Shown: positions 36,617 through 46,540, counted from the stretch's first letter. The stretch is 64,000 bases of DNA from Bathymodiolus brooksi (GCA_963680875.1 OY804589.1:17690413-17754412), one strand, 5' to 3'. Made by a program: numbers and translations. The notes: generated by a model not told the origin, from the sequence alone.

Positions 36617-38219
36617 CTGAAATAAAAGGGGAGAAACTCATTATCTGGTACAGATGTACTCTAACTGTCACACACTGAAATACAAGAGAAACTCATTATC
36701 TGGTACAGGTGTACTCTAACTGTCACATACTGAAATACAAGAGAAACTCATTATCTGGTACAGGTGTACTCTAACTGTCACACACTGAAATACAAGAGAA
36801 ACTCATTATCTGGTACAGGTGTACTCTTATCTGTCACATACTGAAATACAAGAGAAACTCATTATCTGGTACAGGTGTACTCTAACTGTCACATACTGAA
36901 ATACTATAGGAGTAACTCATTATCTGGTACAGGTGTACTCTGTCACATACTGAAATACAACAAGAGGAGAAACTCATTATCTGGTACAAGTGTACTCTGT
37001 CACATACTGAAATAAAAGAGGAGAAACTCATTGTCTGGTACAAGTGTAGTCTGTCACATACTGAAATACCAGAGGAGTAACTCATTATCTGGTAGGTGTA
37101 CTCTGTCACATACTGAAATACAAGAGGAGAAACTCATTATCTGGTACAGGTGTACTCTGTCACATACTGAAATACAAGAGAAACTCATTATCTGGTACAA
37201 GTGTACTCTGTCACATACTGAAATAAAAAAGGAGAAACTCATAATCTGGTAGAAGTGTACTCTGTCACATACTGAAATACAAGAGGAGTAACTCATTGTC
37301 TGGTAGAAGTGTAGTCTGTCACATACTGAAATACCAGAAGAGTAACTCATTATCTGGTAGGTGTACTCTGTCACATACTGAAATACAAGAGAAACTCATT
37401 ATCTGGTACAAGTGTACTCTGTCACATACTGAAATACTAAAGGAGTAACTCATTATCTGGTACAGGTGTACTCTGTCACATACTGAAATACAAGAGGAGT
37501 AACTCATTATCTGGTACAGGTGTACACTGTCACATACTGAAATACAAGAGGAGAAACTCATTATCTGGTACAGGTGTACTCTGTCACATACTGAAATACA
37601 GGAGAAACTCATTATCTGGTACAAGTGTACTCTGTCACATACTGAAATACAAGAGGAGAAACTCATTATCTGATACAGGTGTACTCTGTCACATACTGAA
37701 AAACAAGAGGAGAAACTTATTATCTGGTACAAGTGTACTCTGTCACATACTGAAATGCAAGAGGAGTAAATCATTATCTGGTACATGTGTATTCTGTCAC
37801 ATACTGAAATACAACAAGAGGAGAAACTCAATATCTGGTACAAGTGTACCCTGTCACATACTGAAATACAAGAGGAGAAACTCATTATCTGGTACAAGTG
37901 TACTCTGTCACATACTGAAATACAAGAGGAGAAACTCATTATCTGGCATAGGTGTAGTCTGTCACATACTGAAATACAAGAGGAGTAACTCATTATCTGG
38001 TAGGTGTACTCTGTCACATACTGAAATACAAGAGGAGAAACTCCTTATCTGGTACAAGTGTACTCTGCCACATACTGAAATAAAAGAGGAGAAACTCATT
38101 ATCTGGTACAGGTGTACTCTGTCACATACTGAAAACCAACAGGAGAAACTTATTATCTGGTACAAGTGTACTCTGTCACATACTGAAATACAAAAGAAGA
38201 AACTTATTATCTGGAACAA
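36617..38219 (-). repeat. Intronic array of 54-55-bp units carrying the MIF exon-2 splice acceptor
   Basis: About 29 tandem units fill the exon-proximal part of MIF intron 1. On the minus strand each has TTCTCCTCTTGTATTTCAG followed by TATGTGACAGAGTACACC, which copies the authentic acceptor and the first bases of exon 2. Units nearest the exon keep the exon-like GACAGTTAGAG; distal units lack four of these bases and gain three in the tract, changing the length from 55 to 54. Because 54 is a multiple of 3, a minus-strand frame stays open (SSCISVCDRVHLYQIMSF). That is an 18-residue shadow and not a protein. Confidence 0.93.
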
Positions 38220-38409
38220 GTGGCGGATCCAGGATTTTAAGTTAGGGGAGGCGTATTTTTAAAAATTGCACCGAGTGGAGGGAGGCGCTAAAATTTTTGG
38301 GGTATTTCGTGTGAAAAATCACGATTTTACGCCAAAAAATCAGATTTTTTCCAATTTTAAGGGGTCGCACGCTGGGTGTTCCCCCCCCCCCCCCCTGGAT
38401 CTGCCCCTG
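38220..38409. mobile_element. MITE-like insert (GGCGGATCCAGG ends)
   Basis: Interrupts the intronic array. The left end GTGGCGGATCCAGG is matched, inverted, by CCTGGATCTGCCCC at the right end (12 of 14 positions). It contains a 15-C run at 38381-38395. No coding sequence. No target-site duplication could be fixed. Confidence 0.65.
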
Positions 38410-38491
38410 GTAACTGATTATATAGTACAATAATACTCTTACTGTTTTGTACTGCAATTACAATGGAACAAGCTCACTATCTGGTACAGAT
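38410..38491 (-). repeat. Degenerate unit of the intronic acceptor array
   Basis: TACTCTTACTG, TGTACTGCAATTACAA and CTCACTATCTGGTACAG follow the array unit in order with many changes. The array therefore extended beyond the insert at 38220, and this outer edge is the older, less homogenised part. Confidence 0.75.
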
Positions 38492-39128
38492 TAGGTACGA
38501 TAACATAACCCTCATTCCACTTGTGCTCCAGTTAGGATTATGAATCGGTCCCATTCAACGTATGGGAGCAAATTAAAATTTTAGTGGATATTTCAAATTT
38601 CTTTTTGCATATCTGGTCATAACTTATTATAAGTGTTACAATACCTGTTTCTACCTTCACGATCGATTTAGTATTCGAACATTGTTTCTTGTCCGCCATG
38701 GTATCTTACGCATACTCTCGTGATGGGTGGAGCCTATCCATATATGGATCTGAATGCAAAATATGAAAAACTTTACTACGATTGATCCAAATAAGGATAT
38801 CTCCAAAACGAGGCAAGTGCACGTGAAATAGCAACTTCGGGACTTGTAAGCAAAATGTCCGACAGAAAGAAGATTTCATGTATTCAAGTTGTCAGATGGA
38901 TGTAAGTCTACCATGGATTGATGCAGCGTTTCCTTAACACCTCAAGGTTTACCTAAATATATTTATCTTTCACCCCCGTTAATTTTTCCAACCACTTACA
39001 ACGGAATTAGGACAAAAAAACGCCTGGCGTGAATCACTCCGGGCGCTGCTCCCATACGTTGAAAGGGACCGATTGGTAACCCTCGCTGGGAGCAAAAGCG
39101 GACTGAGGGTTACGTTATCGTATCTTAA
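38492..39128. mobile_element. DNA transposon remnant with long inverted ends and 8-bp target duplication (hAT-like)
   Basis: The left end TAGGTACGATAACATAACCC and the inverted right end remain similar for about 75-80 bp, including CAACGTATGGGAGCA. GTACAGAT flanks both sides (38484-38491 and 39129-39136). Removing one copy restores a single array unit, which supports a true 8-bp duplication. An 8-bp duplication and a TAGG start fit hAT elements, but no transposase is encoded, so the superfamily is an inference. Confidence 0.75.
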
Positions 39129-39168
39129 GTACAGATGTATTCGTAGTCACATACTGAAATACAAAATG
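39129..39168 (-). repeat. Outermost remnant of the intronic acceptor array
   Basis: GTACAGATGTATTC then GTCACATACTGAAATACAA continues the unit interrupted at 38491. It still holds the minus-strand TTGTATTTCAG acceptor core. Beyond 39168 no further units are seen. Confidence 0.8.
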
Positions 39169-39246
39169 ATGCTATCAAATTTCCCCTTTTTTCTTGGATT
39201 ACCTAACAACTCATACAAGTCTATTACCAATATGGCGTTGGTGTGA

Positions 39247-39531
39247 GCCTGGCTTTGTAAATTACAAAAAGGGTGTACTCGACTCGCAACCGCAAGTAAT
39301 AAAGTTTACCAGTTTCTTGCCCATGGTCGGTGGTTCTCTTCAGAGTTTTTTAAATTCATTGGACCTATCGGACCTAGGGGGCAGAAAATCACGAGGTCTG
39401 CCAACACCGTCGGTAATGCCGGTCCCCATGTCCGCCAAACATTTTTGAATGATGTGTTTACTTTTTTAACGGAAGTCGGAAACGCAGGTCGTATTGTAAA
39501 TACCGGAACAAGTTCGGTCAACTCAGATTGA
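39247..39531 (+). other. Open frame of unknown nature overlapping a SINE fragment
   Basis: A 94-codon stop-free frame without any Met, ending in TGA at 39529. The first third overlaps a fragment resembling bivalve SINEs (TTGCCCATGGTCGGTGG near 39317). The rest reads FIGPIGPRGQKITRS and ends NTGTSSVNSD. A minus-strand frame is also open over part of it. Not recognised; either a diverged exon or chance. Confidence 0.25.
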
Positions 39532-39700
39532 ATACGTGATATTTTATCTGTTTTTGGTAAATATTATTGGTAACTGTCATGAAAATAAATATATTTGAAT
39601 ATATTGTGATGCGTAAGATGATCTTTTCCAGTGACACGACGTCCCAGATTTGTATCGTTCCCTTCACCGAATTCGTTTCTATTTAGAATTTTGTTTATAG

Positions 39701-39862
39701 TTCCGGCAACATGGCAATCTGTCGATCATAAAAATGTGGTCGTTCCTGAAACATTACGATGGAGCTCAGCCAGGCAAACATAAAACGGTCAGTGCCACCC
39801 CAGCTGAGAACATGATTGAGAGACTGCATAGTGAAATTGAACTGGAGATTGAGAGAGTCTAA
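39701..39862 (+). CDS. Candidate terminal exon, unknown protein
   Basis: After an acceptor-like TTGTTTATAG, 53 codons run in phase 0 to a TAA at 39860. The segment reads KMWSFLKHYDGAQPGKHKT and ends MIERLHSEIELEIERV. AATAAA follows at 39893-39898, about 30 bp after the stop. Acceptor, open frame and polyadenylation signal together suggest a last exon, but I do not recognise the protein and no upstream exon is certain. It lies inside MIF intron 1 on the opposite strand. It could also be the tail of an old retroelement. Confidence 0.3.
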   Translation, partial: FRQHGNLSIIKMWSFLKHYDGAQPGKHKTVSATPAENMIERLHSEIELEIERV

Positions 39863-39892
39863 TGACTTTTAGAATATTGTTATTGTAATCTC

Positions 39893-39898
39893 AATAAA
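39893..39898 (+). promoter_or_regulatory. Possible polyadenylation signal AATAAA
   Basis: Canonical hexamer about 30 bp after the stop of the candidate exon at 39701-39862. Chance occurrence is likely in AT-rich DNA. Confidence 0.3.
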
Positions 39899-40235
39899 AA
39901 TTTAAAAATTTATGTTTTAAATCTGGACAATTTTTCAAAGTTTGAGGGTATCCCTAGCTGGATTTGGCTACTCTTTTTTGGTGCATGGTTTCAACTTTTT
40001 GGTTTATTCTGGATGGTGACTGGTCATCCTATTTGTAGGCCTCTACCAGTACTAATGAAGTTAAATACAGAAATCCCTCTACTAGACTAAAATAATAATA
40101 ACGGTATGACATTGCTTGGTTTTAAAACAATTTTACATAAAAAATGTAGGTTCGGCAAAAATTCAGAGGGTCCAGCAGAAAATTCCTCGGTGCTGGACCT
40201 ATGTCCAGCAAAATGAAAACAATTTTCAAAAAGTC

Positions 40236-40334
40236 TGGGGTACCCAGGCTTCTTCCATCACTAAAATTGGTCGCCATGATATAGCTGAAATATTGCCGAT
40301 AGTGGCGTTAAACACAAAAAATCAAATAAAATCA
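40236..40334 (+). mobile_element. SINE 3' part
   Basis: GGGTACCCAGGCTTCTTCC, then GTCGCCATGATATAGCTGAA, then GTGGCGTTAAACAC with a CAAA-rich tail. I know this as the conserved tail region of tRNA-derived SINEs common in bivalves (recollection, not searched). The 5' promoter part is missing. Just upstream is a 9-bp inverted repeat, GGTCCAGCA (40169) and TGCTGGACC (40191). Confidence 0.7.
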
Positions 40335-40432
40335 ACCCCCTTTTTTCTTATAAGTTATATCAGATTATCTCCCTTTTCCCAGCAAATTTAATGTACTCTT
40401 TTTTTTTGTTCCCAGTGATTGACAACACTTAC

Positions 40433-40541
40433 AGACTCCGGCTTTCCCAATCTTTCTGCAATAAATTTTGAAGCATCAAGTACAAAATTAGGAGGAATTT
40501 TTTTCTTTAGTGAGATTTGTGTAAATTGCAAAGGTCGGCAT
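40433..40541 (-). CDS. MIF: MIF homologue, exon 1, with a one-base frameshift
   Basis: Starts with the minus-strand ATG at 40541 and reads MPTFAIYTNLTKEK. The Pro after Met is the catalytic nucleophile of MIF tautomerase and is exposed when Met is removed, so this start is preferred over the upstream in-frame Met. A run of seven A (40498-40504) then shifts the frame; one fewer A gives IPPNF... and ends ERLGKPES, with the active-site Lys in GKP. The donor is GTAAGT after TCT. The exon is 109 nt, where 36 codons (108 nt, as in human exon 1) are expected. As given, the frame stops two codons after the run. Either a homopolymer sequencing error or a true lesion; exon 2 is clean, which favours an error or a very recent lesion. 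Confidence 0.88.
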
Positions 40542-40737
40542 GCTGGTGCTGTTGTTCAAATCAGGGGATTTTATTATAGGGGAAGGAAACACGCTATACG
40601 ATCTGCGGATGATTTCCGTTCGAGGTTTTTCGCATTTTTCATTGTGTAGTATACTATAATTATTCCGTTTAGGGTGGTGCATTCGGAATATAGCTTCCAA
40701 CTGATAAATCACGCGAGAAACGGTGCTTGTAGATCTC

Positions 40738-40742
40738 ATTGG
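40738..40742 (-). promoter_or_regulatory. Possible CCAAT box of the MIF gene
   Basis: Minus-strand CCAAT about 200 bp upstream of the MIF start codon. Position and orientation are plausible, but the motif is short and no TATA box or transcription start is evident. Confidence 0.25.
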
Positions 40743-41254
40743 TCAACTACTGGGTTTGTTTTGTATGGATGACCGAATAAGAACATTAAACTGAAAATTT
40801 TTAATATGAGAAGGCGCGGCCTTCGAAGAGGACGGAAATATATTTAAAATGAAATAAAACATTAAAAATAACTTTACAGAAAGATAAATGAAGTTTTCGG
40901 AATAGCAATGAATGAAAAATTACCAACTTTTTTATTATTCAAAAATATATTAAAAAAGATACGTATCTAAATATTAATAAATTTCAGTAAAAGAAAAAAA
41001 AACGCATAATATTACATATAAGTGCTCATTTAAGCAATGCAGAAGTTTAAATTTTCTGAATAAAGATAAAAAAAAAAAATTTTGTTATCCTCATATGTGA
41101 AGAAAAGAAGTTTTCAAATGTGTGCACATTCAGATGTTTTGAACCAAGAAAACTATTCCTGTACAATAACCATTAATTATTGAAATGATACTCCCCCCGC
41201 CCTTTTTTTCTCTTTAGGACATTGTGTTCTCTGTCCTTCGATTTACGTATTGTA
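40743..41254. other. AT-rich upstream region of MIF
   Basis: No gene, repeat or regulatory site could be supported. Several poly-A and poly-T runs. Confidence 0.4.
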
Positions 41255-41499
41255 TTCTGATTACCGCTTTGGCATCTTCAAACTCTTCTTACCTATTTTA
41301 TGAATGCAATTTATTCATTATTGATGATCTTCTTTAGAAATGGGATACTTTTATATGTACACATTTTCCCCTTTATATACTGACGTAGTGCATGATAAAT
41401 TAAGAAAATAACATTTTTAAAATTGGTTTTCACAAAAAAAAGTTTATGAATTCTTTGATAGCATAATTAAGGATTTGAAGATACCAAGGGTAGTCAGAA
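41255..41499. mobile_element. MITE with inverted ends containing TTTGAAGATACC
   Basis: The left arm TTCTGATTACCGCTTTGG then CATCTTCAAA (41255-41282) is matched, inverted, by TTTGAAGATACCAAGGGTAG then TCAGAA (41474-41499) with a few changes. Size is about 245 bp, non-coding. A lone arm-like copy lies at 35191. Confidence 0.65.
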
Positions 41500-41941
41500 T
41501 CCGTTTTTGATAAGCATATGACTTAAGTGCTCATTGAATATGAATGAGTACATGGTAATACAAAGAAATGTATCCCCTGCTAACAAATATTATCAATGAA
41601 CAATAAGTTTAATACATTTTATATATTGTAATAGCCAGTCGAACAAACCGTTCTGTATCGTTTGCTCATAAATACTTTTATTATATGAAGTAGCAGAATG
41701 ATAGTACGAACAAATATCAAATGTCTCGCATTGTTTTGTTTGTTTTACTTTCTTCGTAAATGTCACTATATATACATGTGTTTTGTTTCTCTAAATCGAA
41801 AAGGTCCGTTAACTGTAAGTAGTGTCACCGACATTAAAACCACTTGTATTTCATTACACTAACAGCCTATACAGGTTTGTACAGCAGAGGTAAAAGTCAT
41901 ACCCCATAAAAGTGCCACCCGGGGCTGACCACTCCCTTAAA

Positions 41942-42017
41942 ATTAGACTTCCGAAGACAATTTCTGCTCTGTATCTAGGCTGGAGATACAGAGCAGAACA
42001 TGTCGTCGAAGTCTAAT
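41942..42017. repeat. 76-bp near-palindrome (34-bp stem, 7-nt loop)
   Basis: The arm ATTAGACTTCC...CTCTGTATCT (41942-41976) pairs with 41984-42017. The inner 15 bp (TTCTGCTCTGTATCT) are perfect and the outer part has three mismatches and one bulge. The loop is AGGCTGG. It could be a foldback element or a hairpin RNA. Confidence 0.85.
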
Positions 42018-42293
42018 CTCAACGAGAACTTTTCGTGTTCTTAAAAATAAAACAAAATAATTCTAAATAAAATTGTTATCTTCCTATGCTATCAAGTTGC
42101 TCTTTCGACACTTCGTTTATTTTTATTTTTATTAAGTTGTTAGTTAAACGTTCTTAGTTTTAATTAAAAGTGGTTTCCTTTTCAGTTAAACAATCAAAAA
42201 ACGTATTTTTATCACTTGGATTTAAGTAACTCAAATTTTCGAAATGTACCTGTAATAGTGAGGTTGTTTTTTTATGCATTAACCACTAACAAT

Positions 42294-42372
42294 GACTCCG
42301 GTTTTCTTTACCAATTAATTTGATCGCCACGATATAGCTGAAATATTGATGAAAGTGACGTTAAACACCATA
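42294..42372 (+). mobile_element. SINE 3' part, second copy
   Basis: GACTCCGGTTTTCTTTACC, then ATCGCCACGATATAGCTGAA, then GTGACGTTAAACACC. The same tail family as at 40236, more diverged. Confidence 0.65.
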
Positions 42373-42460
42373 ACCCTAACCTTATATTAATTGTTTATGA
42401 TATTCTCTTTATTTAGAAGATTGGACTTTGTTAATTTGTATTTCAAGGGGAGAAGACAGT

Positions 42461-42678
42461 GATGGCAAACCAGCTTATAAAATATATTCCAGAGCTTGTG
42501 GTTCCTATCAGGATTTCCTTGATAAAGGGTTGCTGCTAACAAGGAAGCTACTGAACCAAGGGTAAACCTTTTGGTAAAGTCATCACTTCGAAAATGTTAC
42601 GGCCGCCACCATGACTTGGTTAACATTTATGGAATATCTGTGTGGCAAATGACCACGAATATGTTCCACTTGTCGTAA
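42461..42678 (+). pseudogene. 3' end of a retroelement coding region
   Basis: Reads DGKPAYKIYSRACGSYQDFL then DKGLLLTRKLLNQG to a TAA. After a short shift it reads VKSSLRKCYGRHHDLVNIYG to a TAA at 42676. The RACGSYQ-x-FL...LLTRKLL...SLRKFYGR-(H/Y) sequence is, from memory, the C-terminus of a reverse-transcriptase-type element abundant in bivalves and other invertebrates; I cannot name the clade. Only this 3' part is present. Confidence 0.6.
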
Positions 42679-42842
42679 AAACTTCTCTGTCCTTTCTTCA
42701 CCCACGACTTATTAACGGGTTTGTAGATTAACACGACTGGTGCCACTAGTGGAGTAGGAACTGCTTAACCTTCCGGAGCACCATCATAAAGTTGAAAAAT
42801 TGCTGAATTGGCGTTAAACAGCAATCACTCACACTCATTCAC
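42679..42842 (+). mobile_element. Retroelement 3' UTR and a SINE-like tail
   Basis: The non-coding continuation of the fragment above has GTGCCACTAGTGGAGTAGG and CTTCCGGAGCACC, which I associate with the 3' UTR of the same bivalve element. It passes at about 42779 into CACCATCATAAAGTTG and TGGCGTTAAACAGC, a diverged SINE-type tail followed by a CACTCA-rich end. Confidence 0.5.
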
Positions 42843-43300
42843 TCTCTCAACTGTAGTTGCTGCAGATGTAAATCGTTACCCCTTGCACAGATGTACAAAA
42901 ACATGCCAAAGTGGTCGTTTAAATTCCAGGTTTAAGGTAGTTTTAAGTTCAGTATACATTATATATGTAGGCATAAACTGTTTTTTTGCAGATGGCACAT
43001 TCATAGGAAGTTTAAAAGATGACTCGAGTTGGACAGATGGCATATAGATGCATTAGAAGATGGCCGATATTAAGCATTTTCACTGGATTGACTTTGGTAG
43101 CCGAGTATAATATTTACTGTCTCTGCACGGAGCTCAGTTCATTGTCATGCATTCCATCATCTGATGACTTTCTGTTTATACATTGGCAATAAATGGGTAT
43201 CAAGGTAAGATGCTAAACTTTTTATAAATGTACATGTGTCTAAACGTTTTGGCGCATAACAAATGGAGTGTTGCAATTAATATAGAGGCTGTCGTGGTCT
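42843..43300. other. Unassigned sequence before the duplicated flank
   Basis: No recognised gene. TTTTTTTGCAG before ATGGCACATTCATAGG (about 42990) looks like a splice acceptor, but the frame closes at once. The duplicated flank starts at or before 43301. Confidence 0.4.
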
Positions 43301-44246
43301 TGATCTTATTATAGTTAGATTTATAACTGCCTAAGCAATCGGTGCCCATCATCACTAACATGAGTTCAAATCCCATTCAAGGCGAGGTATACTCAATGCA
43401 ACATTATGTGATAAAGTTTGTCAGTGACTTGCGGCAGGTCGGTCATTTTCTCCCCCAACAAAACTGACCGCCGCCTTGTAAATTCGTGTTAATCACTAGA
43501 ACCCTCTCCCCCCAAGACATAATGATATATGATTAGGTTCTAATGTCAAGATAATGTCTTACTCTATTTGCTCATTCTGTCATTTTAGAATATTTGGCAA
43601 TTTCCTGGCACATCTCACAGACAGACATTTACAAGACTTGATTATTAAAACTATAGGAGTCTAATTTAGCAATTAAGATTCGTAAATAAAGCGACTACTA
43701 TTTCATCAGAAAAAATACAACTAGTATAAATTCATATTAAATTGGCTCTAAAAACATATCCTTGACATTATATTGTTTATGTGAAACAGACAAAATAAAG
43801 ATGGATGACGCTATAAAATATTATCCTGTTGATATAATAAAACGGAAATGTTAGGTTAGATAAGTTTTCAACAAGTGTACTTCCTTGCTATAGCACTAGA
43901 AATTGTTATCAGTAAAATACACGGAACAAAGAAATATTCTTGGAATACAGTACTTAATTTAAATATTTAAGTCTTCCGTCCAGACAACAGAAATTTGAAA
44001 ATTGAATTTAAACAGGGCGACAAACTCAAACCTAAATTTACATGTATCATATTTTATTATATTTTATTATTATTATTGAAATTGCATTATAATATTTCAA
44101 AAGAGGCGTAAATTGTCCAAGAATTAACTAGTTTTTTTTCAGATCGATGTGAACAATTATTATACACAAGAGTAAATTTCAATCAAGGCAATTTTCTCTC
44201 TTAAACTTCATTAGCAATTGCAGAAGGACAATAGACCTAATATACG
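43301..44246. repeat. Right copy of the duplicated flank
   Basis: Matches 1-946 at a constant offset of 43300 with only a few substitutions and no indels noticed, and runs into the 23-bp array at the same base. Same orientation as the left copy. Confidence 0.95.
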
Positions 44247-44399
44247 AAGTTACACTTCCGCTTGGTAATAACCCACACTTTCTCTTGGTAATAACCCACA
44301 CTTCCTCTCTGTAATGAGTTACATTTTCTCTTGGAAATAACTCACACTTCTTCTTGGTAATAACCCACACTTTCTCATGGTAGTAATTCACACTTCCTC

Positions 44400-46540
44400 T
44401 TGGTAATGAGTTACATTTCCTCTTGGTAATAACTCACCTTTCCTCTTGGTAATGAGTTACATTTTCTCTTGGTAATAACTCAGACTTCCTCTTGGTAATG
44501 AGCTACACTTCCTCTTGGTAATGAGTTACACTTCCTCTTGGTAATAACGCACACTTCCTCTTCGTATTAACTCACATTTCGTCTTAATAATGAGTTACAT
44601 TTCGTCTTGGTAATGAGTTACATTTTTTCTTGGTAGTAACTCACACTTTCTCTTAGTAATAACCAACACTTTTCCTTGGTAATGAGTTACATTTTCTCTT
44701 GGTAATAACTCACACTTTCTCTTGGTAATGAGTTACATTTTCTCTTGGTAATAACTCCCACTTCCTCTTGGTAATGAGCTACACTTCCTCTTGGTAATGA
44801 GTTACACTTCCTCTTGGTAATAACGCACACTTCCTCTTCGTATTAACTCACATTTCGTCTTAATAATGAGTTACATTTCGTCTTGGTAATGAGTTACATT
44901 TTTTCTTGGTAATAACCCACACTTTCTCTTGGTAATAACCCACACTTCCTCTTGGTAATGAGTTACATTTTCTCTTGGTAATAACTCACACTTTCTCTTG
45001 GTAATGAGTTACATTTTCTCTTGGAAATAACCCACACTTTCTCTTGGTAATAACCCCCACTTTCTCTTGGTAATAAACCCCACTTTCTCTTGGTAATGAG
45101 CTACATTGTCTCTTGGTAATAACGCACTTTCTCTTGGTAATGAGTTACATTTTCTCTTGGTAATAACCCACACTTTCTCTTGGTAATGACTTACCTTTTA
45201 TCTTCGTAAAAATCCACTTTCTCTTTGTAATAACCCACACTTTCTCTTGGTAATGAGTTACCTTTTCTCTTGGTAATAACCCACTTTCTCTTGGTAATAA
45301 CCCACACTTTCTCTTGGTAATAACCCACACTTCCTCTTGGTAATGAGTTACATTTTCTCTTGGTAATAACTCACACTTCCTCTTTCTCTTGGTAATAACT
45401 CACACTTGCTCTTGGTAATAACCCACACTTTCTCATGGTAATAACTCACACTTCTTCTTGGTAATGAGTTACATTTCCTCTTGGTAATAGCTCACCTTTC
45501 CTCTTGGTAATGAGTTACATTTTCTCTTGTTAATAACTCAGACTTCCTCTTGGTAATGAGCTACACTTCCTCTTGGTAATGAGTTACACTTCCTCTTGGT
45601 AATAACGCACACTTCCTCTTCGTATTAACTCACATTTCGTCTTAATAATGAGTTACATTTCGTCTTGGTAATGAGTTACATTTTTTCTTGGTAGTAACTC
45701 ACACTTTCTCTTAGTAATAACCAACACTTTTCCTTGGTAATGAGTTACATTTTCTCTTGGTAATAACTCACACTTTCTCTTGGTAATGAGTTACATTTTC
45801 TCTTGGTAATAACTCCCACTTCCTCTTGGTAATGAGCTACACTTCCTCTTGGTAATGAGTTACACTTCCTCTTGGTAATAACGCACACTTCCTCTTCGTA
45901 TTAACTCACATTTCGTCTTAATAATGAGTTACATTTCGTCTTGGTAATGAGTTACATTTTTTCTTGGTAATAACCCACACTTTCTCTTGGTAATAACCCA
46001 CACTTCCTCTTGGTAATGAGTTACATTTTCTCTTGGTAATAACTCACACTTTCTCTTGGTAATGAGTTACATTTTCTCTTGGAAATAACCCACACTTTCT
46101 CTTGGTAATAACCCCCACTTTCTCTTGGTAATAAACCCCACTTTCTCTTGGTAATGAGCTACATTGTCTCTTGGTAATAACGCACTTTCTCTTGGTAATG
46201 AGTTACATTTTCTCTTGGTAATAACCCACCCTTTCTCTTGGTAATGACTTACCTTTTATCTTCGTAAAAATCCACTTTCTCTTTGTAATAACCCACACTT
46301 TCTCTTGGTAATGAGTTACCTTTTCTCTTGGTAATAACCCACTTTCTCTTGGTAATAACCCACACTTTCTCTTGGTAATAACCCACACTTCCTCTTGGTA
46401 ATGAGTTACATTTTCTCTTGGTAATAAATCACACTTCCTCTTTCTCTTGGTAATAACTCACACTTGCTCTTGGTAATAACCCACACTTTCTCATGGTAAT
46501 AACTCACACTTCTTCTTGGTAATGAGTTACATTTCCTCTT
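44400..46540. repeat. 1058-bp tandem duplication (46 x 23 bp)
   Basis: Positions 44483 and 45541, and 45145 and 46203, are 1058 bp apart, exactly 46 monomers. The copies differ by few bases, for example a C/A change near 46230. The left array has no equivalent, so this arose after the flank and array were duplicated. Confidence 0.85.

Noticed and set aside
37319..38017. Cys-rich 232-codon frame (CISVCDRVHLYQ repeats) as a secreted peptide gene
   Set aside because: It is the 54-bp intronic acceptor array read in frame; the CISVCDR core is the splice acceptor plus the start of MIF exon 2 in the wrong frame.
40488..40739. MIF start at an upstream in-frame Met (40739)
   Set aside because: MIF tautomerases need Pro right after the initiator Met; only the ATG at 40541 gives Met-Pro and aligns with the family N-terminus.
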